64,000 nucleotides of DNA from JALZUV01 sp963837025. GTDB lineage: Bacteria; Pseudomonadota; Alphaproteobacteria; Rickettsiales; JALZUV01. The DNA lies in assembly GCA_963837025.1 (NCBI GenBank), contig CAWILT010000002.1, positions 1-64,000 of the forward strand, given 5' to 3'. The number at the start of each line of letters is the position of its first letter. Position 1 is the first letter of the stretch. A model generated the notes under the pieces. That model was not told where the DNA came from. It worked only from the letters and a program-made list of their open reading frames with translations, and ran no database searches. The position numbers were made by a program, and so were the translations under genes. Shown piece by piece: positions 7,425 through 15,981 of the stretch.

Positions 7425-8137
7425 CCCAAAATTCCACGTGCATGTTCCAACTGCTCTGGCGTATCAACGCCCAAGGGCACCGTGTCCACCACTTCAACAA
7501 ACATATTTATTCCAGCTTCAAGTGCGCGCAGTTGCTCGAGTTTTTCACGCAGCTCTAGGGGCGATGGGGGCAAGTTTACGAATGTTTCCAGCGCCGCGCG
7601 ACGATAGGCATAAATGCCAATATGGTGATAATGCACACCCGCATTCGCAGGTATTAAACTGCGTGAAAAATAAAGCGCGCGCCCATTTTCAGCGCGGGCA
7701 ATTTTTACCACGGCAGGATTCGTGCAATCAGCCTCATCATGAATTTTGGCGGCGAGTGTGGCGATATCGCACTGGGCATGGGCGTTAAGCGGCTTTAGCA
7801 CGCTAGCAATAATACTGGGGTCAAGCGTGGGCATATCGCCCTGCAAATTAATAACCACATCGTAATTTTGCTGCGCATCTAGGGTTTGCAGTGCCGCATA
7901 AATGCGGTCAGAGCCACTGGGAAGGTCGGCATCGGTCAACACAGCCTCACCCCCTACCGCTTCAATTGCCGCTTTAATTTCAGGCGAATCACACGCTACT
8001 ACAATACGGGCTGCGCCACTTTCAGCCGCGCGCATGTAGCATTGCACGATCATCGGCAGACCCGCTATATCGGCCATCGGCTTATGAGGTAAGCGCGTTG
8101 AGGCCATACGCGCAGGAATTAATAGAATTGGGTTCAT
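7421..8137 (-). CDS. kdsB: 3-deoxy-manno-octulosonate cytidylyltransferase
   Basis: KdsB activates Kdo as CMP-Kdo for attachment to lipid A in lipopolysaccharide synthesis. The 238-residue protein shows the nucleotidyltransferase opening IPARMASTRLPHKPMADI, the VVACDSPEI segment, TDADLPSGSDRIYAAL, NLQGDMPTLDP and the C-terminal EKLEQLRALEAG with VDTPEQLEHA. Its length fits the family. It indicates a Kdo-containing outer membrane. It is divergent from the cytochrome c gene, with 67 bases between. Confidence 0.95.
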   Translation of the reverse strand: MNPILLIPARMASTRLPHKPMADIAGLPMIVQCYMRAAESGAARIVVACDSPEIKAAIEAVGGEAVLTDADLPSGSDRIYAALQTLDAQQNYDVVINLQGDMPTLDPSIIASVLKPLNAHAQCDIATLAAKIHDEADCTNPAVVKIARAENGRALYFSRSLIPANAGVHYHHIGIYAYRRAALETFVNLPPSPLELREKLEQLRALEAGINMFVEVVDTVPLGVDTPEQLEHARGILG

Positions 8138-8204
8138 GTAGCGGTTGCATCCTTGGTTTAGCGTGATTATAACTATGCTGAAACTTTAGGAGAAGTGCAA
8201 ACGC

Positions 8205-8714
8205 ATGGAATTAAATAAGATTGCAGCATCAGTATTATTGGCCGGTATCATCGCGATGGTTGCTGGATTTGTCACAAATCTGATGTATCACCCCGAACTG
8301 GAACTTGAAAAACGCGGCTACAGTATAGAAGTTGCGGAAGAAGCTGAAAGCGGCGGTGTTGCAGAGGCTGATGCCGCACCGATTGTGATTGCCGATTTAA
8401 TGGCTGCTGCTGATGTTGCCGCAGGCGAAGCTTACAGCAAAAAATGTACGGCATGCCATAGTTTTGATGCGGGTGGCGCAAACAAAGTAGGTCCGGCGCT
8501 GCATGGTGTAGTTGGGCGCGCATTAGCGTCACATGCCGGTTATGCTTATTCAGATGGCTTAAAAGCAAAAGGCGGTCAATGGACGGAACAGAACTTATCT
8601 GAGTTTTTAACCAAACCTAAAAAATGGGCACCAGGCACCAAAATGGTCTATGCAGGCATCAAAAAACCGACCGATCGCGCTAACCTAATCGCTTATTTGA
8701 AAACGCTAAAATAG
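8205..8714 (+). CDS. cycM: Membrane-anchored c-type cytochrome (CycM-like)
   Basis: This 169-residue protein carries an uncleaved N-terminal membrane anchor (about residues 7-27) and an acidic Ala/Glu linker. A class I cytochrome c domain follows, with the haem motif CTACH (Cys81, Cys84, His85) and a likely axial Met147 in PGTKMVY. CycM-type cytochromes pass electrons from the bc1 complex to aa3 oxidase in alphaproteobacteria, and the oxidase genes are in this window at 28952-31710. The RBS AGGAG precedes ATG 8205. The stop overlaps the GTG start of the following ABC ATPase by one base. Confidence 0.93.
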   Translation: MELNKIAASVLLAGIIAMVAGFVTNLMYHPELELEKRGYSIEVAEEAESGGVAEADAAPIVIADLMAAADVAAGEAYSKKCTACHSFDAGGANKVGPALHGVVGRALASHAGYAYSDGLKAKGGQWTEQNLSEFLTKPKKWAPGTKMVYAGIKKPTDRANLIAYLKTLK

Positions 8715-9637
8715 TGACTGCTGCTGTTGAAATTACTAACCTGCAAAAAACCTATGCAGGCGATAAAACCAATCCGCCCAAAGAAGCACTTAAATCCATT
8801 AACCTCACCATTCCGCAAGGCTCGTTTTTTGGCTTATTGGGCCCTAATGGTGCAGGAAAATCTACGTTAATTAACATTATGTCTGGCATCGTTAATAAAA
8901 CCTCAGGCAGCGCTAAAATTAATGGATATGACACCCAAACGGATATGCGCAAAAGCCGCCTTTCAATCGGTGTTGTACCGCAAGAGCTGGTGATTGACAC
9001 CTTTTTCACCGTGCGTGAAGCATTTGAAATTCATGCCGGCTATTATGGTGTTCCCAAAGCCCAGCGCCGCACGCAGGAAATTATTGATGCGATGGGCTTA
9101 TCCGATAAAGCCGATATCAACACGCGTCGCTTATCGGGTGGCATGCGCCGCCGTGTGCTCATTGGCAAAGCATTAGTGCATAACCCGCCGGTATTGATAT
9201 TGGATGAACCCACTGCTGGCGTCGATGTCGAGCTGCGCGAAAGTCTGTGGCAGTATATTCGCACCTTAAATGCGGCCGGCACGACCATCTTGCTCACCAC
9301 CCATTATTTGGAAGAAGCACAAGAGCTTTGCGACCACATTGCAGTGATTGATCATGGCCAGATTGTCGCTAACGACAGTAAAAAGAATCTACTCAAACAG
9401 CTGGATTCAAAACAGCTGGTTATCACCCCTACTGCGCCATTAAATGAAATCCCTGAAGGATTAAGCAAATATAATGCCAAGCTTGCCGATGGCACGTTAG
9501 TTATCGATTACCAGCCATCCAAAACCAGTTTCGATCAAATATTTTCAAGTCTGGCGGCGGCTAATATTTCAATATCCGACCTCACTACCCACGAAGCGGA
9601 TCTGGAAGATATCTTTAAGCAACTCACAACCGTTTAA
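8714..9637 (+). CDS. ABC-2-type transporter ATP-binding protein
   Basis: The GTG at 8714 overlaps the cytochrome stop. The 307-residue ATPase has Walker A GPNGAGKST (43-51), signature LSGGMRRR (140-147) and Walker B LILDEPTAGVD (161-171). It has the extended C-terminal region typical of YadG/CcmA-like ABC-2 exporters. It should energise an integral membrane permease, yet the next features are tRNA-Thr and a gene on the other strand, so no permease is adjacent. The substrate is unknown. The translational coupling to a cytochrome c gene may only reflect gene packing. Confidence 0.93.
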   Translation: MTAAVEITNLQKTYAGDKTNPPKEALKSINLTIPQGSFFGLLGPNGAGKSTLINIMSGIVNKTSGSAKINGYDTQTDMRKSRLSIGVVPQELVIDTFFTVREAFEIHAGYYGVPKAQRRTQEIIDAMGLSDKADINTRRLSGGMRRRVLIGKALVHNPPVLILDEPTAGVDVELRESLWQYIRTLNAAGTTILLTTHYLEEAQELCDHIAVIDHGQIVANDSKKNLLKQLDSKQLVITPTAPLNEIPEGLSKYNAKLADGTLVIDYQPSKTSFDQIFSSLAAANISISDLTTHEADLEDIFKQLTTV

Positions 9638-9677
9638 GTGTGCGGCAAAAATTTAATGCACCAGCACAATATCTGGC

Positions 9678-9704
9678 TTGCTTTAATCTCTTACCTGTTT
9701 TAAT
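9678..9704 (+). promoter_or_regulatory. Possible sigma-70 promoter of tRNA-Thr
   Basis: TTGCTT at 9678-9683 and TTTAAT at 9699-9704 resemble -35 and -10 boxes with a 15-base spacer, placing transcription a few bases before the tRNA at 9717. The spacer is shorter than the optimal 17, so this is tentative. Confidence 0.35.
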
Positions 9705-9716
9705 AAGATGCCGTGT

Positions 9717-9792
<76 letters not shown>

Positions 9793-9830
9793 TTTTAAAC
9801 CGAAATTATTTGATATAAATCTATTCGCGC

Positions 9831-10346
9831 TCAGTTAGCAGCCGATAACGTATCTAATTCAATCATGCGCGCCGTAATTAGCGCTAGATTACATAGATTT
9901 TCTAAACTTTTTGCATCAAATTCCGTCTTAGGTTTGGTATCTACCGCACATAATGTGCCCAATACCAATCCATCGGGAACCACAATCGGCGCACCGGCAT
10001 AAAAACGAATTCCTGGCGCATTGGTAACAAGCGGATTATTTTTAAATCGTGCATCGGTTAAAGCGTTTAGCACAATCATCGGCTCTTCTTTTAAGATTGT
10101 ATGCGTGCAAAATGAAATTTCGCGAGGCGTGCATTTTGCATCAATACCAATTTTTGCTTTAAAAAACTGTTCGCTTTTGCCTACCATGCTAATTAAAATA
10201 ACCGGTACATCAATAAGCTGTTTTGCTAAATCTACAATCGCATCATATTCGCGCCGCGAATCGCCTAATAATATCTGGCTGTCGTCTAACGCTTTTAAAC
10301 GTTGTACCTCGTTAGAGGGTAATTCATACTTTAATTGGGTTGGCAT
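9831..10346 (-). CDS. Stand-alone GAF-domain protein
   Basis: The product has 171 residues and is essentially one GAF domain (about 25-165). It contains DLAKQLIDVPVILISMVGKSEQFFKAKIG-type strands (noted as DVPVILISMV and QFFKAKIG), SFCTHTILKEEPMIVLNALTD, and FYAGAPIVVPDGLVLGTLCAVD. This matches the GAF subtype usually fused to diguanylate cyclases or histidine kinases, but no output domain is present. The cofactor or ligand is unknown. It may act as a free sensory module in trans. It lies between tRNA-Thr and the second pseudopilin, on the opposite strand. Confidence 0.85.
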   Translation of the reverse strand: MPTQLKYELPSNEVQRLKALDDSQILLGDSRREYDAIVDLAKQLIDVPVILISMVGKSEQFFKAKIGIDAKCTPREISFCTHTILKEEPMIVLNALTDARFKNNPLVTNAPGIRFYAGAPIVVPDGLVLGTLCAVDTKPKTEFDAKSLENLCNLALITARMIELDTLSAAN

Positions 10347-10481
10347 GCATGACTTTCAGAGCTATTCATAACCGATTTTCGCATTCTTGTCGAATTTAAA
10401 AATTTTATAAAAAATATATTGAGATATTTTCATTTATAGCGGTTAATACATATTTAATCACTTATCCTTACAATTAAAAAT

Positions 10482-11264
10482 ATGAAAAATGGATTTACGT
10501 TATTAGAATTATCTATTGTTCTTGTGATAATTGGCTTAATTATTGGCGGCATTACTAGCGGAGCTGATCTTATTAGATCAGCGAAATTAAAAACAGTAAC
10601 TAAAGAACTCAATAGTTTTGGCATAGCCATGAATACATTTCGTTTGAAATACAATGCTAAACCCGGTGATTTTAAGAACGCAGAATCATATTGGGGAAGT
10701 GATGTTTCTTGCCCTAACACACCTTCAAATAATGTAAAAAAAATAGCAACTTGCAATGGAAATGGAAATGGTAGAGTAGGAGATGTTAATGGCATATTTA
10801 TTGATAATAATTGGACATATGAGAGTTTTAGGTTTTGGCAACATCTATCAAATGCTGAACTAATAAATAATCAGTTTAGTGGTACGCAAGGGCCGATTGG
10901 AAATTATGATTGTGCAACTTTTGAGAGTTGCCCAAAACCAGCATTAGGAGACAATGCAATTTATTCTGTTTTTTATGCTACTAACAATTCTACTGCTTTT
11001 TATATAACTAAACCAGCAAACATCATTGAAGTTGGTGGCATTAACTCAGCCGGATCAGCAACTTTACCTATCTTTTATCCCGTAGAAAATTATCAAATTG
11101 ACACAAAGCTGGATGATGGAAAACCTGGCTCCGGTATTGTAACTATACGAAAACCTAATGGGACAACTCGAGCGGATTGTATGACGACTACAGATCCCAC
11201 AACTGCTGAATATAAATTAATTTATGACGAAAAAGCCTGCAATTTAATATATTCACTAGACTAA
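10482..11264 (+). CDS. Type IV pilin-like protein (class III signal), paralogue 2
   Basis: This 260-residue protein has prepilin leader MKNG, then FTLLELSIVLVIIGLIIGG with Glu5. It shares with the gene at 6645 the ordered blocks LKYNAKPGDFKNAESYWG, CNGNGNG, FWQHLSNAELI, IDTKLDDGKPGSG and a C-terminal Cys pair (DCMT and ACNLI). The central 80 residues differ and carry an extra Cys pair (YDCATFESC). The pattern suggests duplicated minor pilins with divergent exposed loops. It is AT-rich with no clear Shine-Dalgarno sequence. It converges with the yihY-tamB-tamA set 11 bases downstream. Confidence 0.88.
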   Translation: MKNGFTLLELSIVLVIIGLIIGGITSGADLIRSAKLKTVTKELNSFGIAMNTFRLKYNAKPGDFKNAESYWGSDVSCPNTPSNNVKKIATCNGNGNGRVGDVNGIFIDNNWTYESFRFWQHLSNAELINNQFSGTQGPIGNYDCATFESCPKPALGDNAIYSVFYATNNSTAFYITKPANIIEVGGINSAGSATLPIFYPVENYQIDTKLDDGKPGSGIVTIRKPNGTTRADCMTTTDPTTAEYKLIYDEKACNLIYSLD

Positions 11265-11275
11265 TAATCTTTTAA

Positions 11276-12133
11276 TTAGTTCGATTTATTTAACTTACAT
11301 TCTTTAAAATGTAGCGCGCGACTAAATTCAGCACCCAGTAACAACACCACGCAGGAATAGGACACCCAAATCATGAGTAAAATAATAGAGCCTGTTACCC
11401 CATAAGCCGAGTCGGGTTTGGCTAAACTAAAATAAATACTTAAACCATATTCACCTAAGATAAAAAATAAGGCTGTAACAATTCCGCCACCAATGGCATA
11501 GCGCCAGCGCACATGCGCATCCGGTAATTTCTTTAACAATACAGCAAACATAAAACTCAGTAATGTTAGCGAGAATGTAAAGTTTAATGCGTGAAATAAA
11601 TAGGCAAAATAATCAGGCAAATAACGCATAAACCATTCGGTAAGCATCGTGATTAAAGATGTCAATGTTAACGACACCACTAAGCTAAATCCAATTGCTA
11701 ACATTACACCAAATGACACAAGTCGCCGCCATAGAATTTTGCGTAAATTGCTCACACTCTTATCATCCACCTGCCAAATATAATTAAGCGCTTTTTGCAG
11801 CTGCATAAATAAGCGTAAACCCGCATATAATAATACACAACCGCCTAAAATAACCGCGCCAATACTCGTTTCAGCAGGAGCTGATCTTTCAATAATTTCA
11901 CGAAATTGCGAAGCTGAAGCCTCACCAAACTTCTGCGCTAAAAATTGATAGGTCTGATATTTTAATGTATGTTCTTCTACAAATACCGAGGCGGCCGCAA
12001 AATATAATATCATCAATGCCGGAAATGAAAATATAGTGTAATAAGCCACTGCTGCACTTTGCGTAAATGGGTCACGTTCCCACCAGTTATTTATGGCAAC
12101 CCATGCCGTTTTTGCATATTCTTTAATAATCAT
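11276..12133 (-). CDS. YihY/BrkB-family membrane protein
   Basis: This 285-residue inner-membrane protein of the YihY (formerly RNase BN) family has about six membrane segments. It has the family motifs WWERDPFTQSAAVAYYTIFSFPAL, LFMQLQKALNYIW and GSIILLMIWVSYSCVVLLLGAEFSRA (each shown shortened to its key residues: DPFTQSAAVAYY, ALNYIW, LLGAEF). Recent work links YhdP/TamB/YihY-type proteins to the envelope. Its start overlaps the end of tamB by 11 bases, so the two are coupled. The molecular function is unproven. Confidence 0.9.
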   Translation of the reverse strand: MIIKEYAKTAWVAINNWWERDPFTQSAAVAYYTIFSFPALMILYFAAASVFVEEHTLKYQTYQFLAQKFGEASASQFREIIERSAPAETSIGAVILGGCVLLYAGLRLFMQLQKALNYIWQVDDKSVSNLRKILWRRLVSFGVMLAIGFSLVVSLTLTSLITMLTEWFMRYLPDYFAYLFHALNFTFSLTLLSFMFAVLLKKLPDAHVRWRYAIGGGIVTALFFILGEYGLSIYFSLAKPDSAYGVTGSIILLMIWVSYSCVVLLLGAEFSRALHFKECKLNKSN

Positions 12134-15100
12134 AACGCCACTCTACTCCTACTGATGGGCCACTTTGCACGCCAGTTGCTGTTTTTGCAGTGATATTGGG
12201 AGTCACCTCAATTTCGGTTTTCACCTTTCGGCTGTCAGGTGATGTGCCTTGTTCTACCCCAACATAAACGCGGTCAGTAATATATTTTTCAGCTCCCACG
12301 GTAGCACCCCCTTCTTCATCTTGGTTAACCGTTAGCGCATCTACTCCTAATGTATCGCGCACCATTCCCAACACATTCGGTCCGCTATCTTTACCCGCCA
12401 ACGTCGCTGAAGCGCGTGCTAGCTGTAATGCTTGAAACGGGGTAATCGATTGCAACGGACGGCCAAATAAAAGCAGCGCCAGCACTTCATCATTGGGACG
12501 CGATGGTGTGCTGGAAAGGTTCAGTTTAGGCGATTTCACATCACCGCTTAAATTAGCTTCAATATCAATATTACTTGCCGTTGTCGTAGCGGTAATATCC
12601 AGATACGGATTTATCGGACTACGATCGAGGAAACTAATTTCGCCTTTAGCAATTTTCATTCGTGAACCCAGCAGCTCCATCGAACCGCGTTTGGATGATA
12701 ATTTTCCATCAATTAGCGGTTTAGCGAGCGATCCTTGTAATTGAATATCGCCCTCAAATTCAGCATCTAACCCTCGTCCGCGCACGTAAACTTGTTGGGG
12801 TAATGTAATACCAATATCTAACGCAATCGTTGCATCTTGCGCCTCAGCCTCAGCCTGTTGCTTGGCTAACTCAATTTTCGTTATGGTATTAATTTCGGGA
12901 ATTTCGCTGACGCCACTACTTGGCACCGCAATCACTAATGGCCCAATCTCTAAATCACCTTTAAGGTTTAGCGCATTTAACGTGCCCTCTAAATTTAATG
13001 CACCCGCTATTTCGCCTTTGGCAGCGCCTTGGCAAAATAAGGCTAATCGATCAAATGTTAAATTTCCCGTTACTTTTTGGTTATCTAAATTAATCCGCGT
13101 TTTGCCCGTTAGCGTGCCTTGGCTACGATCACCTTTAGCGGTAATGGAGTCAGCAGTAATGGTCTGATTTACTAACACGGCTTTGGCAGAAATATCGCGC
13201 AAACAAACACCAAATGCTAGCTGGTCATAACTGGCATTTTCTAACACAAGTTCTCCATCTAATTGTGGTGCATCTAGCGTGCCTTTAACCGTGCCATCCA
13301 TGCGCGCATTGCCTTTTAATTTATGGCCTAAAGCATAAAACATCGGATTTAGCGTTTGTAATTCAATGGCCAGTTTTGCATCACCTTGCAAAGCAGCATT
13401 AGGTTTTAAATCAAACTCAAATGGCGCTAACGATAGCCGCGCAGGCAACGCTAAATTGGCGGTGCCTAGCGGCTCTGTGCTCGTTACATTAAGCTTATTA
13501 ATCATACGCGGATTGCTGGCTTTATTATCCCAAACTGTTTGTAACAATAATTGGAGCGGAAATTTCTTCTCACCATCGCTCGTTACATCAAGTTGAGCTT
13601 CAATATTGACTAACGGTGCAGTGGGCGAGCCATTTACGAGCATTTGTGCTTTAACAACCCCCTCTGGCAGCGCGCTGTCCGTTAATGCTTTGACCATAGC
13701 TAAGGGCAAATCACTAATATTGACTTTACCCTCAACTGTGCTTGTTCGCTTTAATTCAAATGCCAACTTAGCATCGCCCACCTTCACTACCGTCGGTGAA
13801 ATAATCATGCTGGAATCAGTAAGTGCAAATGCGCCGCCAGATTGTAATGTAATAGGCTGATTATAAAGCGTCGCTTCTAATTCATTTAAAGTACCTTCTT
13901 GACTAGCAGCCGCTAATTGTGCCTGACCCTTTAGGCGCATATCAAACGGTCTGGCATTGGTGGTGCCATTAGCGCTGACATTAATTTGCGTTACAGCGTT
14001 AGGTGCATTGGGCGTTTTAGCCTCCGCTTGCACATTAGAAACAACAACCCCGCCACTGGTTAATTCTGTAACCTGCAATGTTGCGTCAATGCCTTGTAAT
14101 GAGGCAATATCTTCAATCTCTGATGTAAGTTGAATATTTTGCACAGCGAGTGACTGGCTAGGCAATCGCAACTGATTTAGCGAGGCATTTACACTAACAG
14201 CTTGCAGTTGATTAACGGGTTTTAAATTAACGGATGCTTCAAGCGTGCCTTGAGTTTGGGGTAAATCTAACCATTGGCCAATGCCGTTTAAATTATCACT
14301 CACTAACTTTGCTTCACCTTGCGCCAGACTTGTCTGCATGTTCAGCGACAAATTACCGTTAAGTTGTGTGCCTTGGGTTGAAAAATCAAGTGCATCTAAA
14401 ACTAACTGATTATCTGCAAATGCAACATTGCTGGATAATTTTAACGGCGAATAATTAGGTTGCGATAGCGTGATATTGACGGGTAAAGGCGTGCTGGATG
14501 CTTGCGCATCCAGCGTATAGGCGCCGTTAGCGTTTAAAGTTAGTTTACCCGATTGTAAGCGTAAATCTTTGACGGTTAGTGCTGCGGGTTCATAGCGTGC
14601 ATTAATTTCATAATTAGCAGTGTTTGAAACCCATTTATTCAAAAACGCAGGCAGTTTTGCAAGCTGACTCACACTTCCATTGGCTGAAATATCTAAGGCA
14701 TCGGCTTTGCCACTTGCAGCAATAACGCCTTCTAATGCGCCCGATACTGCATTGCTCGTTACCGTCGCCAGTTGCACGGTTTCTAATTTTAATTTGCCTT
14801 GAATAGTTAAATCTTCCAATCCATAATTTGCCCATCCAGTCGCGCTAGCTATGGGTGATACAAGCTTAAATTCGTTCAATTTAATTTGTTTTGCTGAAGT
14901 TAATTCGCCTTCCGCATTTAAACCTAATGCTTGCTCATTAAGCGTGCCTTTTATATCCGCTTTAAACGTCGTTTCTGACCAATTATCGGTTTGCCAATCT
15001 TCTAAATTACTATTGGCTACACTCGATATGATCATATCTTTTAAAATGGTTGCATTAGTTGAAACTTCAGGTGTTCTCGCATAGAATTTAATGCGTGCTT

Positions 15101-15980
15101 CCTGCAACGTTCCGGTGACTGAAACTTTTGCTTTTATTGCACCGCTCAAAGGCGTGGCGGCAATTTCACTCCACGGCTCTAAATCATAAAAATTCACCTT
15201 TAATGCGGCGGCTTTAAAGGTCTTATCGTCTGGTTTATATTCACCTTCTAACACGGCTTGCAAAGTACCAAACACAAACTTTGTATCAATTAATTGCCAT
15301 GTACTATCATTGTTTTCAACCTGCGCATCCAATGTCCATGCATCGGAGGGCAATTTCCATAATTGCACCATATCAGGCGTGAATGATCCCCCTCCCACTA
15401 CACGCAAACCATCTTGGCGGGCAATTTTTAGCGAGGCTAAAGTCGTTTCTTCACTCGTTACATTCAGCACCGCTTTAAAAATATCAAGCGACCCGGATGC
15501 CGTTAAGCTCGCCTGTAACGGTTCATTATTTGCCCATTCCTGTGGCAAATTAATGCGCGGTAAATTGATTTTTTCTAATGCTATCTTAGGCAAGGATGAA
15601 AAATCAAATGGCGCGCTATCCACCGCCGTTTCTTCCGATACAGGCGCACGAATAAAATCAATTGAATCGGCCTGTAAAAGATTAATCGAAACCGTATTAT
15701 CCATTAGATCAAACGGATTCCAATCGAATGAAAAATTCGCAATTTCTAGCCATATTCCTTGGGTATCGGCCAACGTAATTTTATCAGCTTTTAGCGTCCA
15801 TGGCAGCGTGCCACCTAAATTTTCAATTTTAACATTATACCCGCTATCAGCAGCCAGCGTAATGCCCGTTTTTTGTAACCACCCCATGCCCGCGTCGCTG
15901 CGAATAAACACAAACGCACCGATTGAAATTATCATTATAAGACCGATTAAAACGCCAAAAATAATTGCTAATTTACGCAT
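12123..15980 (-). CDS. tamB: TamB, AsmA-like envelope lipid-transfer/translocation protein
   Basis: The product is 1285 residues. It has an N-terminal signal anchor (residues 4-26), a long repetitive beta-rich body typical of the bridge-like AsmA superfamily, and the C-terminal TamB (DUF490) domain. That domain has GTLEASVNL-type repeats, LDITATTTASNIDIEANLSG (noted by DITATTTAS) and LALLLFGRPLQSITPFQALQLA, and ends in VEWRYDY. TamB spans the periplasm and works with TamA in outer-membrane protein assembly. Together with YhdP-like proteins it works in phospholipid transport to the outer membrane. It follows tamA with a one-base gap and overlaps yihY. Several long opposite-strand frames inside it are not genes. 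Confidence 0.95.
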   Translation of the reverse strand: MRKLAIIFGVLIGLIMIISIGAFVFIRSDAGMGWLQKTGITLAADSGYNVKIENLGGTLPWTLKADKITLADTQGIWLEIANFSFDWNPFDLMDNTVSINLLQADSIDFIRAPVSEETAVDSAPFDFSSLPKIALEKINLPRINLPQEWANNEPLQASLTASGSLDIFKAVLNVTSEETTLASLKIARQDGLRVVGGGSFTPDMVQLWKLPSDAWTLDAQVENNDSTWQLIDTKFVFGTLQAVLEGEYKPDDKTFKAAALKVNFYDLEPWSEIAATPLSGAIKAKVSVTGTLQEARIKFYARTPEVSTNATILKDMIISSVANSNLEDWQTDNWSETTFKADIKGTLNEQALGLNAEGELTSAKQIKLNEFKLVSPIASATGWANYGLEDLTIQGKLKLETVQLATVTSNAVSGALEGVIAASGKADALDISANGSVSQLAKLPAFLNKWVSNTANYEINARYEPAALTVKDLRLQSGKLTLNANGAYTLDAQASSTPLPVNITLSQPNYSPLKLSSNVAFADNQLVLDALDFSTQGTQLNGNLSLNMQTSLAQGEAKLVSDNLNGIGQWLDLPQTQGTLEASVNLKPVNQLQAVSVNASLNQLRLPSQSLAVQNIQLTSEIEDIASLQGIDATLQVTELTSGGVVVSNVQAEAKTPNAPNAVTQINVSANGTTNARPFDMRLKGQAQLAAASQEGTLNELEATLYNQPITLQSGGAFALTDSSMIISPTVVKVGDAKLAFELKRTSTVEGKVNISDLPLAMVKALTDSALPEGVVKAQMLVNGSPTAPLVNIEAQLDVTSDGEKKFPLQLLLQTVWDNKASNPRMINKLNVTSTEPLGTANLALPARLSLAPFEFDLKPNAALQGDAKLAIELQTLNPMFYALGHKLKGNARMDGTVKGTLDAPQLDGELVLENASYDQLAFGVCLRDISAKAVLVNQTITADSITAKGDRSQGTLTGKTRINLDNQKVTGNLTFDRLALFCQGAAKGEIAGALNLEGTLNALNLKGDLEIGPLVIAVPSSGVSEIPEINTITKIELAKQQAEAEAQDATIALDIGITLPQQVYVRGRGLDAEFEGDIQLQGSLAKPLIDGKLSSKRGSMELLGSRMKIAKGEISFLDRSPINPYLDITATTTASNIDIEANLSGDVKSPKLNLSSTPSRPNDEVLALLLFGRPLQSITPFQALQLARASATLAGKDSGPNVLGMVRDTLGVDALTVNQDEEGGATVGAEKYITDRVYVGVEQGTSPDSRKVKTEIEVTPNITAKTATGVQSGPSVGVEWRYDY

Positions 15981-15981
15981 T

